Source of the DNA: Parasponia andersonii
Lineage: Eukaryota; Streptophyta; Magnoliopsida; Rosales; Cannabaceae
DNA: 64,000 nt
Assembly (NCBI GenBank): GCA_002914805.1
Contig: JXTB01000094.1
Coordinates: 62,001 to 126,000 of the forward strand
Reading direction: 5' to 3'
Shown: piece after piece, positions 23,942-34,990 of the stretch
Position numbering within the stretch: the stretch's first letter is position 1
Layout: each line of letters starts with the position of its first letter
The notes under the pieces: model-generated
Databases searched by the model: none
Told to the model about the DNA's origin: nothing
Seen by the model: the letters and a program-made list of their open reading frames with translations, nothing else
Translations under genes and position numbers: made by a program

Positions 23942-26047
23942 ATGGAGCCCAACCATTTCAATAATTTAATTGAGTGGATATCAAGGCATGAAGACGAGAT
24001 AATGGGCTTGCGAAGTCGGGTTCATGTTGCTTTGGAGCCAATCCGCATGTTGAGAGATCTGCAACAAATGCATTACAAGGATGAGCGGTCTTTCCGTCAA
24101 GTTATAATGAATGCGATATGGGTAACACCGGAGGGTCAAGAAGCGAAAGAAGGTCCGGTTGAAGAGGCTTTATCAGTCCAAAATGGGATCAATGATGAAG
24201 GAATAGTATTTAGGTAGGTGAAGATTCTGCTGTGTATACCACAAAATTAGGAGTAGGAGAAAGGAGGTTTGAATTAGTAGGAAATAATATGGATGTGGTT
24301 GGTGTACATGTTAAAGAGAAGGGAAAGGTGGATGTTGATTCTATGGTAGATTGTTTATGGGATGCGTTAAAGGAGGAATGTCAGATCGAGGAAGCAAGCA
24401 TGGATGAATGGAGTAATGTTTTGAATGGTATGACAGAGAGTGAAATCGGCACAGTTCGCAAATTTATGAGAGTATGGGTGTAGTAAGGCAAAATTGCAAT
24501 CTTGGAAAAGAGCTTAGTTGTCGATTGGGCAACTCTATGTTAGTAGATAAGGCTGTGCACAAGTATTTATTTCATAAGGAGTGTGAGAATCAGTAAATTC
24601 TGTAACTAATTTGAACATATATCCTTCTGAATTGTATGAATTATAATGGAAAATTTGTGTCAAGAAACTATGTATTGGCAGGGAAATTCTGTCGCTAACA
24701 GAGATGGTGGTACTTCGGAGGATGCATATATTGAGAGCTTTGAACCTGCACATCCTCGTGTAAGAAGAGCTATATTAATTTTTTTTTTGCTCTAGAGAAT
24801 AGCGATATTAATTAATTGTAATTTTTAACTTTTACTTTCTATTATTTGTTTGCTTGTTAGATTGAGTATTGATTTTATAGTTGATAAGAAAATAGTTGAA
24901 AAGACAGTTAATGATAAGTGAGTTGTACTAAATGAACAATGATCTTTGTGTAGATTGTAAATGGCATTGTAGATATATTAACAAGAAATCAGCATAAATT
25001 GACCCCTTATGATTTGAAGTTTTGGCTGATTCCAACAACAGTAACGGTTAGTCTAAGTAGTGTACATTGAATATTGTTTCAAAGGCATGAATTTAAGATT
25101 ATGCGTGCTGTGTTTTTGTGGATATTTTGCAGTAACAGTATAATTGCTTTTTTTTTTTTTTTTCAAACCAGAGGCCTAGACATGGTGTTTTATATGCTCT
25201 TCACAACCGAATGGAATGGAATCCATGGATTGGCCCTCTTTGGCAGTGTAGGAAGGTAAAGTTACTGTATTTTATTGTAATGCACGCAGAGGTGGAGACT
25301 TTAATTGGAAGTAGGTTATACAGTAGATGATTGGTGTAAGGTTAGTTAGTACGAGGGTTATTATTGACTAAATGGGTTTGTTTGTATTGATTTGATTTAT
25401 GATGTAGATTTATTTGCGGATAATATCTCAACAGCATTGGTTGGTTGCCTTTGTGGATATGCAAGAGAGGATTGTCTTTGTACGTGATAATTTGGACATT
25501 CCAGCTGCTAAACTGGGCCTCGCTATCATTGCTGAGATTGTAATGCCCTACGTACTTAATTTTGTGGTTATGTATGGCTGTGCAATATTAAATTTGTTTT
25601 GCTTTAATTTGGGTAGGGTTGACCAGACTTTTAATTTAGTTTATTATTTGATGTTGAAGTTTTTTCAATATAGCTGATTGCATTGGACAGTGTTCTTATG
25701 GACGAAAGGCATAGTTGGAAGGGCAGGACCTGGTCATTCAAGGATTTTCCCATTTTGCAACATCATTGCATCCCTGATAAGTGTCGTGAAAATGATTGTG
25801 GCATTTATGTAATAAAGGCCATGCAAGCTACTGTGAATGGAGACGTACTGTGCAATCATGTAAGTTAATGTGACATCTTATACAAATTAAGTTCGTCGCG
25901 TCATCCGTTATTTAGTGATTGGTGTGGCAGGATAATCCGTTGGAGGAGAGAGCTTGTGTCGCCTTACAGATGACAATGTCAAGGCATAACAAATTTCTGA
26001 GGAACTTAATGTACCAAGCTACGACTTTGAAGGAGAGGATAGGTTGA
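23942..26047 (+). CDS. Ulp1-like (peptidase C48) cysteine protease gene, eight exons
   Basis: Exons 23942-24121, 24214-24471, 24682-24759, 24954-25046, 25172-25255, 25408-25551, 25674-25859 and 25931-26047 join to 379 codons with no stop. Every intron is phase 0 with GT-AG ends. The start codon has a good context (GGGCCATGG). The C48 landmarks are His in QQHWLVAFVD (residue 241), Asp in VFVRD (258) and Cys in ENDCGIYVIKAM (321). The Gln normally six residues before the Cys is Lys here. Ulp1 proteins remove SUMO from targets, but many plant copies belong to transposons or their relics. The N-terminal 230 residues are unrecognised. The first intron is uncertain: its 92 bases are not AT-rich and read open for 32 codons before a stop, so a frameshift is the alternative. 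Confidence 0.62.
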
Positions 26048-27091
26048 CTTTAGCTTTGCAGATGGGATAGGCAGAGAAGGCGGTTGATATAAACTAGTAA
26101 ATGGGTTGTACTATATTGCTTAGGCAATGTGATATAAAATATGGATTTCGATTCTATGTCGTGTTTCCAAGACACTTGGGCAAACGTTGAGAACTGACCA
26201 ATCTTTTTGTGTTACGGTTTTTTTTTTTTGATAAATCTGCATGGGTTGTTCGGTGATTGAGGTTTTTGTTGTAATTGTGGTTCTGAGAAAGATCAAGTTA
26301 CTGTGTTTTGAACCACTCCTGAACTTTATGTTGTCATCGCGGAGATGTAGAAGAACTTAAGGTTAAGATGTGTATTTAACTTGTGCGTCGATGTGTTAAT
26401 ATAGGTTTTTTTTTTTTTTTTTAATTGGTATATATGATAATTGGTAACATATATGGACACCAAAAGTGCGTGGGACATATAAGCTCTTTCATTCAATGCT
26501 ATTTTATACAATTCGTTTTTATTGGTTTTAATAATGGAATCCCCCTAACTTTGTAAGTAGCAGTTGAATTCTGTTATGAAGAGAGAATTATCATCTTTAA
26601 GTAAGAAATAGGTTGTAAAGGTATATTATTTATAGGGAAAAAATGCGCAGCCACTCGCAATTAAACAGAAAATACGAAGGCACATGATACTTTAAAGCAA
26701 TAGCACATCTCTAAAAAGGAGAGTGAAAAGTTCACTTAAACTCCATGTTACATGTAGAATGAGAAAAACATGACGAAATACGTAATTATATAGCTAGTTG
26801 ATACAATGAGAAAACCGTAAATAACGTTTATATCGTCGAATACATGAATTCCGACTTCATTTATGGTTTTCAACGGCAAGAGTTCATATTTTTATTAAAT
26901 AGCAATGACAACTATTTTGGAACCGGACTCCCTCTAGCCCAATGGAAGCTTGCTTACAATTCCATCAATCATCACCAGTCATTGTCAACATCACATGTAT
27001 CCCCATTTCTTATTGTTTTGTTTGTTTCGTTATCCTCTTCAATATTTGGCGCGTTGTCTGGCTCGTTATTTTCTGGATCTATCAATCAAGC
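26048..27091. other. Space between two convergent genes
   Basis: Contains T-rich runs (about 26219-26229 and 26407-26422) and no supported gene. It should hold the 3' untranslated ends of the Ulp1-like gene and the PMD-like pseudogene. Confidence 0.5.
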
Positions 27092-28335
27092 TCAAGGGTC
27101 TGGATTGCCTCGCAGGATCTGCACACAATAGGAATGATTTTTTTATAGATTTGGCGAAGATAACTTGTTGATTAGTTAACTTGTTGATTAGTTTGGGAGT
27201 ATATCTTAATAGGTAGCGAAATATTACCAGTTCAGCCCGCAAATTGTCAATGGTTTCTGTATAGTCGTTAAGGGTTTCACGGGCACTTGTAAGATGTTCA
27301 ACAAGTACGTGTTGCATCCCCGCAATCATTCTGAGAAGTCTTTTAGCAGTAAATATCCTAACCTGTTATACTAATAATCAATGAATGGTATAGTGTATGA
27401 TGAACGATGTATTTAATAAGTGATCTTAAAACAAACCTGCTTTAGATGCGGCGGTATTTGTAGGTTCTCAACACCTTTGTCAGTGGGAATAGCGATAATG
27501 TTTTTTCCACCAACCTCACTTGGAAGCAGCTATGTCTACAGGGGTAAAGGGAAAACGTCCTCATCTCCCGCTCCACTTGTGTTCTCTGTTGAACAATTAT
27601 TTTCCTATTGACAGCATGGTATAATGTCAGAAAATTCGTGATAGTACATGTATATTGACTTAAAATATGGTAGTACCAATATGACACTTGGTGATCAGTT
27701 GATGCCGGCTCACATGTTGTTCGTGTGCACATCATTTCTCGATATTGTTCGTATGTAAGTGCTGAGAAGTCATCAATGAAATTGTATCCGTGCTTACCAT
27801 GCAGTGCCCATTTCTTGTTTACAAAAGTCAACTTTTTCTGGACATGCATGGAGCGTGGAGGTATTTTGGGTATAAGAAATGATTGCTCACCCGGACTATA
27901 TATCTGGATGCTTAATCGCTCAGCAAGGTACCACTGTCCTCCATCCGGATCCAGTACAAGTATTCTACTTTCTCATACTAGTAAACTCATAGTCACATAT
28001 TCTGGCAGGGAGGCAGCGTCACCCCATGGGGACCATAATACCTAGACATTAGTAAAAGTAGTTAAAATGAGAATACGAACTGTGATTATTCCCAATGGCT
28101 CTGTATACATAAAGTTAGGTTATACTATGACTTGTTAATCAATATATATATATAAGGACTATCTAGTACTCACAGCGTCAAATAGTAGCTCCGACAATTT
28201 GATTCTATAGAATTCTAGTAGGGTGTGAGCATCCATTGGGGGCAGATTCTGATTTTTCCAAAACAAAGCCCTAGGAAATGTGTTGGAAGTTGTTGATGAA
28301 TCATCAATCCTTACACATGGCAAATATTCTCGGGC
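27092..28335 (-). pseudogene. Plant mobile domain (PMD) type gene, 3' half
   Basis: Minus-strand exons with GT-AG borders are 28335-28174, 28041-27688, 27604-27437, 27362-27228 and 27118-27092. The first two read through the segment LSELLFDAVLWSPWGDAAS, then GQWYLAERLSIQ and IPKIPPRSM, a pattern I associate with the plant mobile domain (PF10536) found in MAIN-like proteins and transposons. The fourth exon is a helical tail. Exon two has one in-frame TGA (near 27970) and exon three needs compensating frameshifts, so this copy is a pseudogene. The 5' half lies 9.4 kb away at 37780-38171, beyond element D, which sits in the intron before the first exon listed here. The family call rests on pattern memory and is moderate. 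Confidence 0.55.
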
Positions 28336-28370
28336 CTAAATCTGAAGTAGTTATTACGATGATTGTATAG

Positions 28371-28452
28371 TGTTGTGCGGTTTAAAATCCTATGTCAGGT
28401 CGCATGAATAAGATTAAGTGCGACCTCTTCCGAAAGAGTTACATGCGACCAC
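28371..28452 (+). repeat. Remnant of the 5' LTR of element D
   Basis: The first 80 or so bases match the start of the 3' LTR at 37102 almost base for base, through the GCGACCTCTTCCGAAAGAGT block. The sequence then switches without a break into gag-related sequence (GGCGACGTAGTCATGAACG) that in element A lies about 1.2 kb further in. Confidence 0.9.
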
Positions 28453-29850
28453 ACTTGGAGCGGCGACGTAGTCATGAACGATACATATCGCATCATAACG
28501 ACCAAAGCCGATCTCGTCGCACTATTTCGCTGGATTCCTCTCACAGATCGTAGAAGACTCTACCTGACCAACCCGCCATACATCGAGATAACGATCAAAG
28601 GCCACCCTTGCTGCTAGCAAGAGATAATGCTCTCCCTTCAAACGTCGATGTTCACAATTTAAGGATCGTATTAGACGCACTTGCTGGTTGGGACGATGAG
28701 CTCACTGATGGGTATCGTCAATCGCCATTCAGCGAGGAAGTTTGAGCTGCCGCCCTAACTATTGAATTCAGACTTCCCACCATAAATACTTTTGATGGGA
28801 AAACTGATCCACAGAACCATATGGATCACTTCAACGACCTGATAGAACTCCATCCTGTCAATAATCATGCACGTTACAGATGTTTTGCTGTAACTCTCTC
28901 AGGAGCAGCAAAGAAGTGGTTCCGAGGACTCAAATCCGGCTCAATCTCGTCCTGACAACAACTTCAGACGGCGTTCTTGAGACAGTTCAAAGCTGCAAAG
29001 AATTTCACTGTTCCACTTGTTAGCTTGTCTGCAATCCGACAAGGTCCAAAGGAAACTCTACGATCTTATCTCAACCGATTCACCTCAGAGTTAGCAAAGG
29101 TCAACAACCCACCTGAAGGAGAAGTTTTAACTCTCATGATGGCCGGAGTGCGACCAAAAACTAAACTCTGGGAGGAATTACTTGAGCGAGAATGTAGAAC
29201 TCTAGAAGACTTCTATCGAAGGTTTGGTCGGCATCTGAGGGTAGAATCTTCGCGCGAGAATCTTTAAAAGACAAAGAAAGAAGGAAGAAAAGATGCTACT
29301 AAAGATGCGATCACGACCAACAATAACGGTAATAAGAAAAATAAAAAGAGTAATGAACAGTTGAGGGAGAATCAGCTTAGACCTAAAAAGCAGGAGGTTT
29401 CAAGAGCTCCCATGCGGTTCAACAATCATACCGAGTTAAATGCGCCCATAGATCATATCTATGCGGTCACAAACCAGCAGGAGCGATACCATCAACCGGA
29501 ACTAATGAAACAGGACAGAGCAAAAAGCGACCCTAATAAGTTCTACCGGTATCATAATGACATTGGACATGACACCAATAATTGCTACGCCTTGAAGGAT
29601 GAAATTGAAAGATTGATTAAAGAAGGGCGACTGCGGCAATACACCAGGCAGAACAACGAAAGGCGAGAAGAAAATCAACAGCGACCTCCAGAAATTCAAT
29701 GCGAAGTCCGAACTATCTTTGGAGGACCGCATGTTGGCGGAAATTCAAAAAGGGCTCAAGACAGATATGCACGAGAAACTCGACAACAGCCATTGACTAA
29801 CGTCATGCATCTTGAGCAGCGACCACACAAGCTTCAACGAGTACCGAATA
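28453..29850 (+). pseudogene. Gag of element D, 5'-truncated
   Basis: Frames at 28977-29267 and 29361-29850 encode the capsid-like part (RQGPKETLRSYLNRFTSELA, AGVRPKTKLWEELLE), a Lys/Asn-rich stretch, and the zinc-knuckle-like CX2HX4HX4C segment. Its first residue here is Tyr (FYRYHNDIGHDTNNC), where element A has Cys. The first Cys of the knuckle is therefore lost. A TGA stop at about 28743 and others interrupt the upstream part. Confidence 0.83.
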
Positions 29851-30640
29851 TGGATATTACCTTCACAGAACAGGATGCAAGAGAGGTCCATTATCCGCAT
29901 AATGATGCATTGGTCATAAAAATTAATTGTGGAAGCATGCAGTTGTGGCGAGTATTGGTTGATAACGGGAGTACTGTTGACATCCTATACTACGACGCCT
30001 TTAAGAAGATGGGGTTGAATGAGAGCGACTTGAAGCCTACCGTCACTCCCCTCTATGGTTTCACTGGTGACAACCTGATGCCTATGGGCATGATTGAATT
30101 AATGGTCAACGTTGGAACCTATCCTAGGGTTTCAATGATAATGACCTAATTTTTTGTGGTAAATTGCCCCTCCGCATTCAATGCTGTGCTGGGAAGACTG
30201 ACACTGAGGGAACTTCGAGCCGTCACTTCAGTCTACCATCTCACTATGAAATTCCCGACCCAACACGAGGTAGGCGAGGTGCGAGGAAACCAATATGATG
30301 CGTGGACTTATTATAACAACTCGTTGAAGCTCGCAGCAAATGATGCGACGCCTCGCACAATGATGGTCCAGCTACCAGAAGAAGCGTCAGTCAAAACATC
30401 GGGCAAAACATCAGTCGAAGTATCAGTTGAAGCGTCAGACAAAGCGTTAGTCGAAGCATCAGTTGAAGCATCAGACAAAGTGTCAGTTGAATCGTCAGTT
30501 AAAGCGTCAATCGACACGACCAGCGAAGACTTCGATCCTCGAGAAATAGATGAAGAGGTCAGAACTGGACCCATTGAAGATCTGGATGATTTATCATTCG
30601 ACATGTCCTCCAAGACTATAAAGATTGGAACGAAGATTCA
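29850..30640 (+). pseudogene. Aspartic protease of element D
   Basis: The active-site box VDNGSTVDILYY is at about 29960-29995, and FNAVLGRLTLRELRAV follows at about 30178-30225. A TAA at 30147-30149 interrupts the frame where element A has a Gln codon, a single C-to-T change. The Ser/Glu/Lys-rich linker (about 30385-30530) has a 12-residue repeat period. Confidence 0.83.
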
Positions 30641-31103
30641 AGAGCCTGTGCGAGCTTCGTTGGTCACTTTTCTGAAATCTAACTTGGATGTCTTCTTATG
30701 GCAACATTCGGACATGGTAGGGATCGATTCGAAGATCATATGCCACCGTCTTAACATAGACTTGACAAAAAAGCCTGTATGGCAGAAAAAAAGAGCTATG
30801 AATCCAGAGCACTACGTCACGTTAAAAGAAGAGGTGGAGAAACTGCTCGAAATTGGATTTATAAGGGAATCTTTTTACCCTAACTGGCTTGCGAACCCCG
30901 TTTTGGTGAAGAAACCCAATGGGAAGTGGAGAACATGCATCGACTTCACCGATCTCAATAAAGCATGCCCGAAGGACAGTTTCCCCCTTCTGAGAATCGA
31001 CCAGCTTATAGATGCGACATCGGGACATGAACTCTTAAGTTTCATGGACGCGTATTCTGGATACAATCAAATCCCCATGTACGAGCTAGATGAGGAGCAT
31101 ACC
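30641..31103 (+). pseudogene. N-terminal half of the reverse transcriptase of element D
   Basis: Open up to the assembly gap. Contains HRLNIDLTKKPVWQKKRAMN, GKWRTCIDFTDLNKACPKDSF and the palm motif LLSFMDAYSGYNQIPM. The catalytic YVDD box should lie in the gap. Confidence 0.88.
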
Positions 31104-31572
31104 NNNNNNNNNNNNNNNNNNNNNNNNNNNNNNNNNNNNNNNNNNNNNNNNNNNNNNNNNNNNNNNNNNNNNNNNNNNNNNNNNNNNNNNNNNNNNNNNN
31201 NNNNNNNNNNNNNNNNNNNNNNNNNNNNNNNNNNNNNNNNNNNNNNNNNNNNNNNNNNNNNNNNNNNNNNNNNNNNNNNNNNNNNNNNNNNNNNNNNNNN
31301 NNNNNNNNNNNNNNNNNNNNNNNNNNNNNNNNNNNNNNNNNNNNNNNNNNNNNNNNNNNNNNNNNNNNNNNNNNNNNNNNNNNNNNNNNNNNNNNNNNNN
31401 NNNNNNNNNNNNNNNNNNNNNNNNNNNNNNNNNNNNNNNNNNNNNNNNNNNNNNNNNNNNNNNNNNNNNNNNNNNNNNNNNNNNNNNNNNNNNNNNNNNN
31501 NNNNNNNNNNNNNNNNNNNNNNNNNNNNNNNNNNNNNNNNNNNNNNNNNNNNNNNNNNNNNNNNNNNNNNNN
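31104..31572. other. Assembly gap (469 undetermined bases)
   Basis: A run of N inside pol of element D. The matching interval in element A, from the GYNQIPM motif to the second RNase H, is roughly 900 bases, so the gap length is probably not the true distance. Confidence 0.95.
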
Positions 31573-31935
31573 AGAATTTACATATAATGTCGATCTTCCC
31601 ACAGGAGTACTCAAAAAACCCGCTTCAGATACATCAAGGTTGTGGAAACTTTATGTTGATGGGTCATTAAACGAAAATGGAGCAGGTGCGGGCCTAGTTT
31701 TAATCAGTCCTGAAGGGCATAACATTTATTGTGTGCTTCGCTTCAAATTCCAGCGTCGAATAATGAGGCTGAATATGAAGCACTGATAGCTGGGCTAAAG
31801 ATGGCCTATTTTTAGGAGGTACAACGATTGTTCTTGACATTCACTGCTTATATCATTCAGCTTTTTCCTCGCATTGAAAATACATAGGCGGATGCACTTG
31901 CTAAGCTCGCTTCAACGAAAGATGCAGAGTTGTTG
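31573..31935 (+). pseudogene. Second RNase H of element D
   Basis: After the gap the plus strand encodes RLWKLYVDGSLNENGAGAGL and, after a frameshift, NNEAEYEALIAGLK, then a LAKLAST-like tail. These match the additional RNase H of element A, with Asp and Glu in place. Confidence 0.82.
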
Positions 31936-33330
31936 AAGGTTGTTCCTGTTGAATTTCTTGTATCGCCAAGCATCGAAGTTGAACCCCAAGTAACTATGCC
32001 AGTTGACGAAAAACCATCGTGGATGGAACCTATAATGCAATATTTACAAAATAACGATCTTCCCGAGAGCAAAGATGATGCAAAGCGACTCCGCATGAAG
32101 GTAGCCTACTATATCATCCATGATGAGAAGCTTTATCGAAGAAGTTTTAGCTCGCCATTATTATTATGTGTCAATGATGAAAAAGCAAGCTACATTATGA
32201 GGGAAATCCACAAATGAATATGTGGGAATCATCCTGAGGGGCAAGCACTTGCAAACATGATTCTTTAACAAGGGTATTTTTGGCTGACTATGAAGAAGGA
32301 TACAATGGAGTTTGCTAGGAGGTGTGATAATGTCAACGGTTTACGACTATTCCTAGAAAACCACATGTTTCTTTAACTACAATGATTAGTCCATGGCCAT
32401 TTACTGTTTGGGGAATTGATATTATCGGGATGCTTCCATTAGCACGGGGTGGTTTGAAGTATGCGGTGGTCACAGTCGATTATTTCACAAGATGGACGGA
32501 AGCTGAAGCCTTGAGCACCATTTCCACAAAGAAGATGATAGATTTTGTTTACAAATCTATAATCTGCCATTATGGTATACCACACACTATAATTTCTGAT
32601 AATAGGAAATAATTCGACTGTGATGAGTTCCGTGACTTCTACAACAACTTGGGCATCAAGAAGAGTTTCTCTGCTGTTGTTTACCCACAAGCCAATGTGC
32701 AGGTCGAAGCGATAAACAAAATACTTAAACAGAATATAAAGACGAAGCTGGAGGTGCATAAAGGAGCTTGGCCAGAAGTATTTCCAGAAGTTTTATGGGC
32801 TTATCGCACCACTCAACGAACCACTACTGAAGAGAGTCTGTTCTCTTTAGCTTATGGATATGAAGTAATGATCCCAGTTGAAATTGGTGTGAGCTCTCTA
32901 CGATGATCTGTCTATGAGTAAGATCAAAATGATGTATTAATGAGAATTGAGCTCGATTTTTTGGAAAAAAGGCGTGAACAATCTCAACTTCAAATCGCAT
33001 CATACCAACAATGCACTGCTCGACATTATAATTCCAAAGTCAAAAGTAGACATTTTGAAGTTGGTGATCTTGTCCTTCGAAGAGTTCTACCTAATAATAA
33101 AGAGCATGGTGCTAGTGTATTTCGACCTTCCTGGGAAGGACCTTATGTTATTGACGACATCATTCGACCTGGGACATACAAGCTAGCTCGNCGGCGGACA
33201 AAAGATCGAACATGCTTGGAATGCAGAACAACTTCGTCGTTATTATCAATGAATCTTCATGTATTTTCAACAGCTTCCTGTATCTTTATTATTTCGACAT
33301 TCGACATCATTCGTCAATAATATTTCTTCG
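31936..33330 (+). pseudogene. Integrase of element D
   Basis: Landmarks: the zinc-binding start near 32195-32240 (REIHK, stop TGA, then ICGNHPEGQ), WGIDIIGMLPLARGG (about 32409-32455), TIISDNRK with the second catalytic Asp (about 32590-32610) followed by a TAA stop, and the Glu region QVEAINKILK (about 32700-32730). The C-terminal part has FEVGDLVLRRVLP and WEGPYVI (about 33055-33150). At least three stops or frameshifts are present, and one undetermined base lies at 33191. Confidence 0.87.
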
Positions 33331-34007
33331 GCTATTACTTCAACTTCATTTGATTCATCTCTTATAGTTTTATGGTAGTTTTTGGACACCATAAAACTCA
33401 GGGGGCAGTGGGATCAGAATATTATCTCCTACTTATTTCCTAAGGGACTATGCAATATGTCCATTTAGAGGGGACGGAGTTTTAGATCGTCGAAATATCT
33501 AAAACTCCTTAAAATCCTAGGATTTTCTCCTCGCTTTATGCCTTAGCATATCGTATTACACAATTTCTCTCCTCGAACAACAAAGTAACTAAGCAAAAAA
33601 TTCATTGTTCGATGTGAAATATTGCTATATCATATTTTGCCATGAAACTTTTGAAAAACAGTATTGAGTTTGCATCACTCGTACTTATTGTTTTCTTAAG
33701 CGACCTAACCTATCCTAACACTTAGAACTCGTTTTAAGTTAGTTGGATTCAAATCGTAAAAAGCGTACCGATCAATCACCTAGTGATTGACTACTTAGTT
33801 AAAATTACAATGTTGTGTTTTGACTATTTTGCAGGAATATGTCTAACAAGGAAAAAATATTCTTCATTAAAAAATTGCACCCGTATATAAGCAGAGAGAG
33901 AAAGGGGGACCAAGCCCTCATTGTTCTGAAAAAAAATAAATAAATACAAGTGCTTATTATGCAGAAGTGCTCATACCGCCATCCCTAGTTTTGGCAGTAT
34001 CCTCTCT

Positions 34008-34951
34008 CTAACTCTGGACAAGCTCGACCACGTCCTCGTCAAGGATAGAGAAGTCAAAGTCCGGATGCTCACAGAAGATGTTAAAAATAATGGTCGACGA
34101 GGCGATGTCACTATCTTTATCTTCGAGCTCTTTCACTTCAGTCGCCTTGAACTCTTCGATAGCTTTGTGAACCGCCTCTATTGTCGCCTCCTTCATACGA
34201 TCCGGATGCTCGGAAATAGTTTTCTCGAGCTCTTTGACTTTCTCCTTGAGATTCTCTTTCTCGAGCTTCTCCTTGGCCAGGTCTTCGAGCAGCTGCTGCC
34301 TCTCCAAGTCAAAAGCTTTTTTTTCCTCCTCCCGAGCTTTCTCCGAGTTCTCAAATGCTTGGATTATCTCTTCAACTTTTCGGCCTTTTCCAAACATTCG
34401 AGGACCGGGTCATGCATCAGGACAGCAGCATCCACGGTCTGAAAATATAACCATTAATACCAAGAAATAATACATTTGAGGAGAGAATAAAAAGGTGCTT
34501 ACATTGGTCAGCATCCTTATCACAGAACCGAACGCAACCTTGGCAGATCGTCACTTCATCCTCTCCCAACCCTCCTCGGAATTGAAGCGGTTAATGAAGG
34601 CTATGCTCATACCAGCCTTCTTTGGTAATTAATTGAGGAGCGTGAAGAGCTCCTCGTCCTTATCTACCAGGTTCGGTTCCAAAGAGGTGGCAGCCTCCTT
34701 AAGTGGTTGGATGGCTCATTGTTTAAGGCTGTGGAAGAGGCAAGCTTGCTGGGATGTCCTCGAAGGTAACTTTTCATTTTTTTGAATTGTCGACCTTCTC
34801 TTTCCCTTTCGATGACAGAGGAGTGCTCCCGAGTGTCTTGGATTTTGCCATGGACCCGAGAGTGGAGGGTGGTGCTCATAGGCCGCTACCGATAACCATC
34901 TCTGTACAGATATGTCAGTAAGCGAGGTGACATAGTACAATGATAATTAAA

Positions 34952-34990
<39 letters not shown>

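Noticed and set aside
24122..24217. Continuing the first exon of the Ulp1-like gene to the stop at 24215
   Set aside because: It gives a short frame ending before the rest of the gene. The intron 24122-24213 restores the frame with phase 0 like all others, although a frameshift remains possible.
31042..31670. Long open frames on both strands across the run of N
   Set aside because: They are open only because undetermined bases contain no stops. They carry no information about coding.
33388..33412. End of element D at the first polypurine-like tract
   Set aside because: No LTR follows. The matching LTR and the TATAG duplication place the end at 37742.
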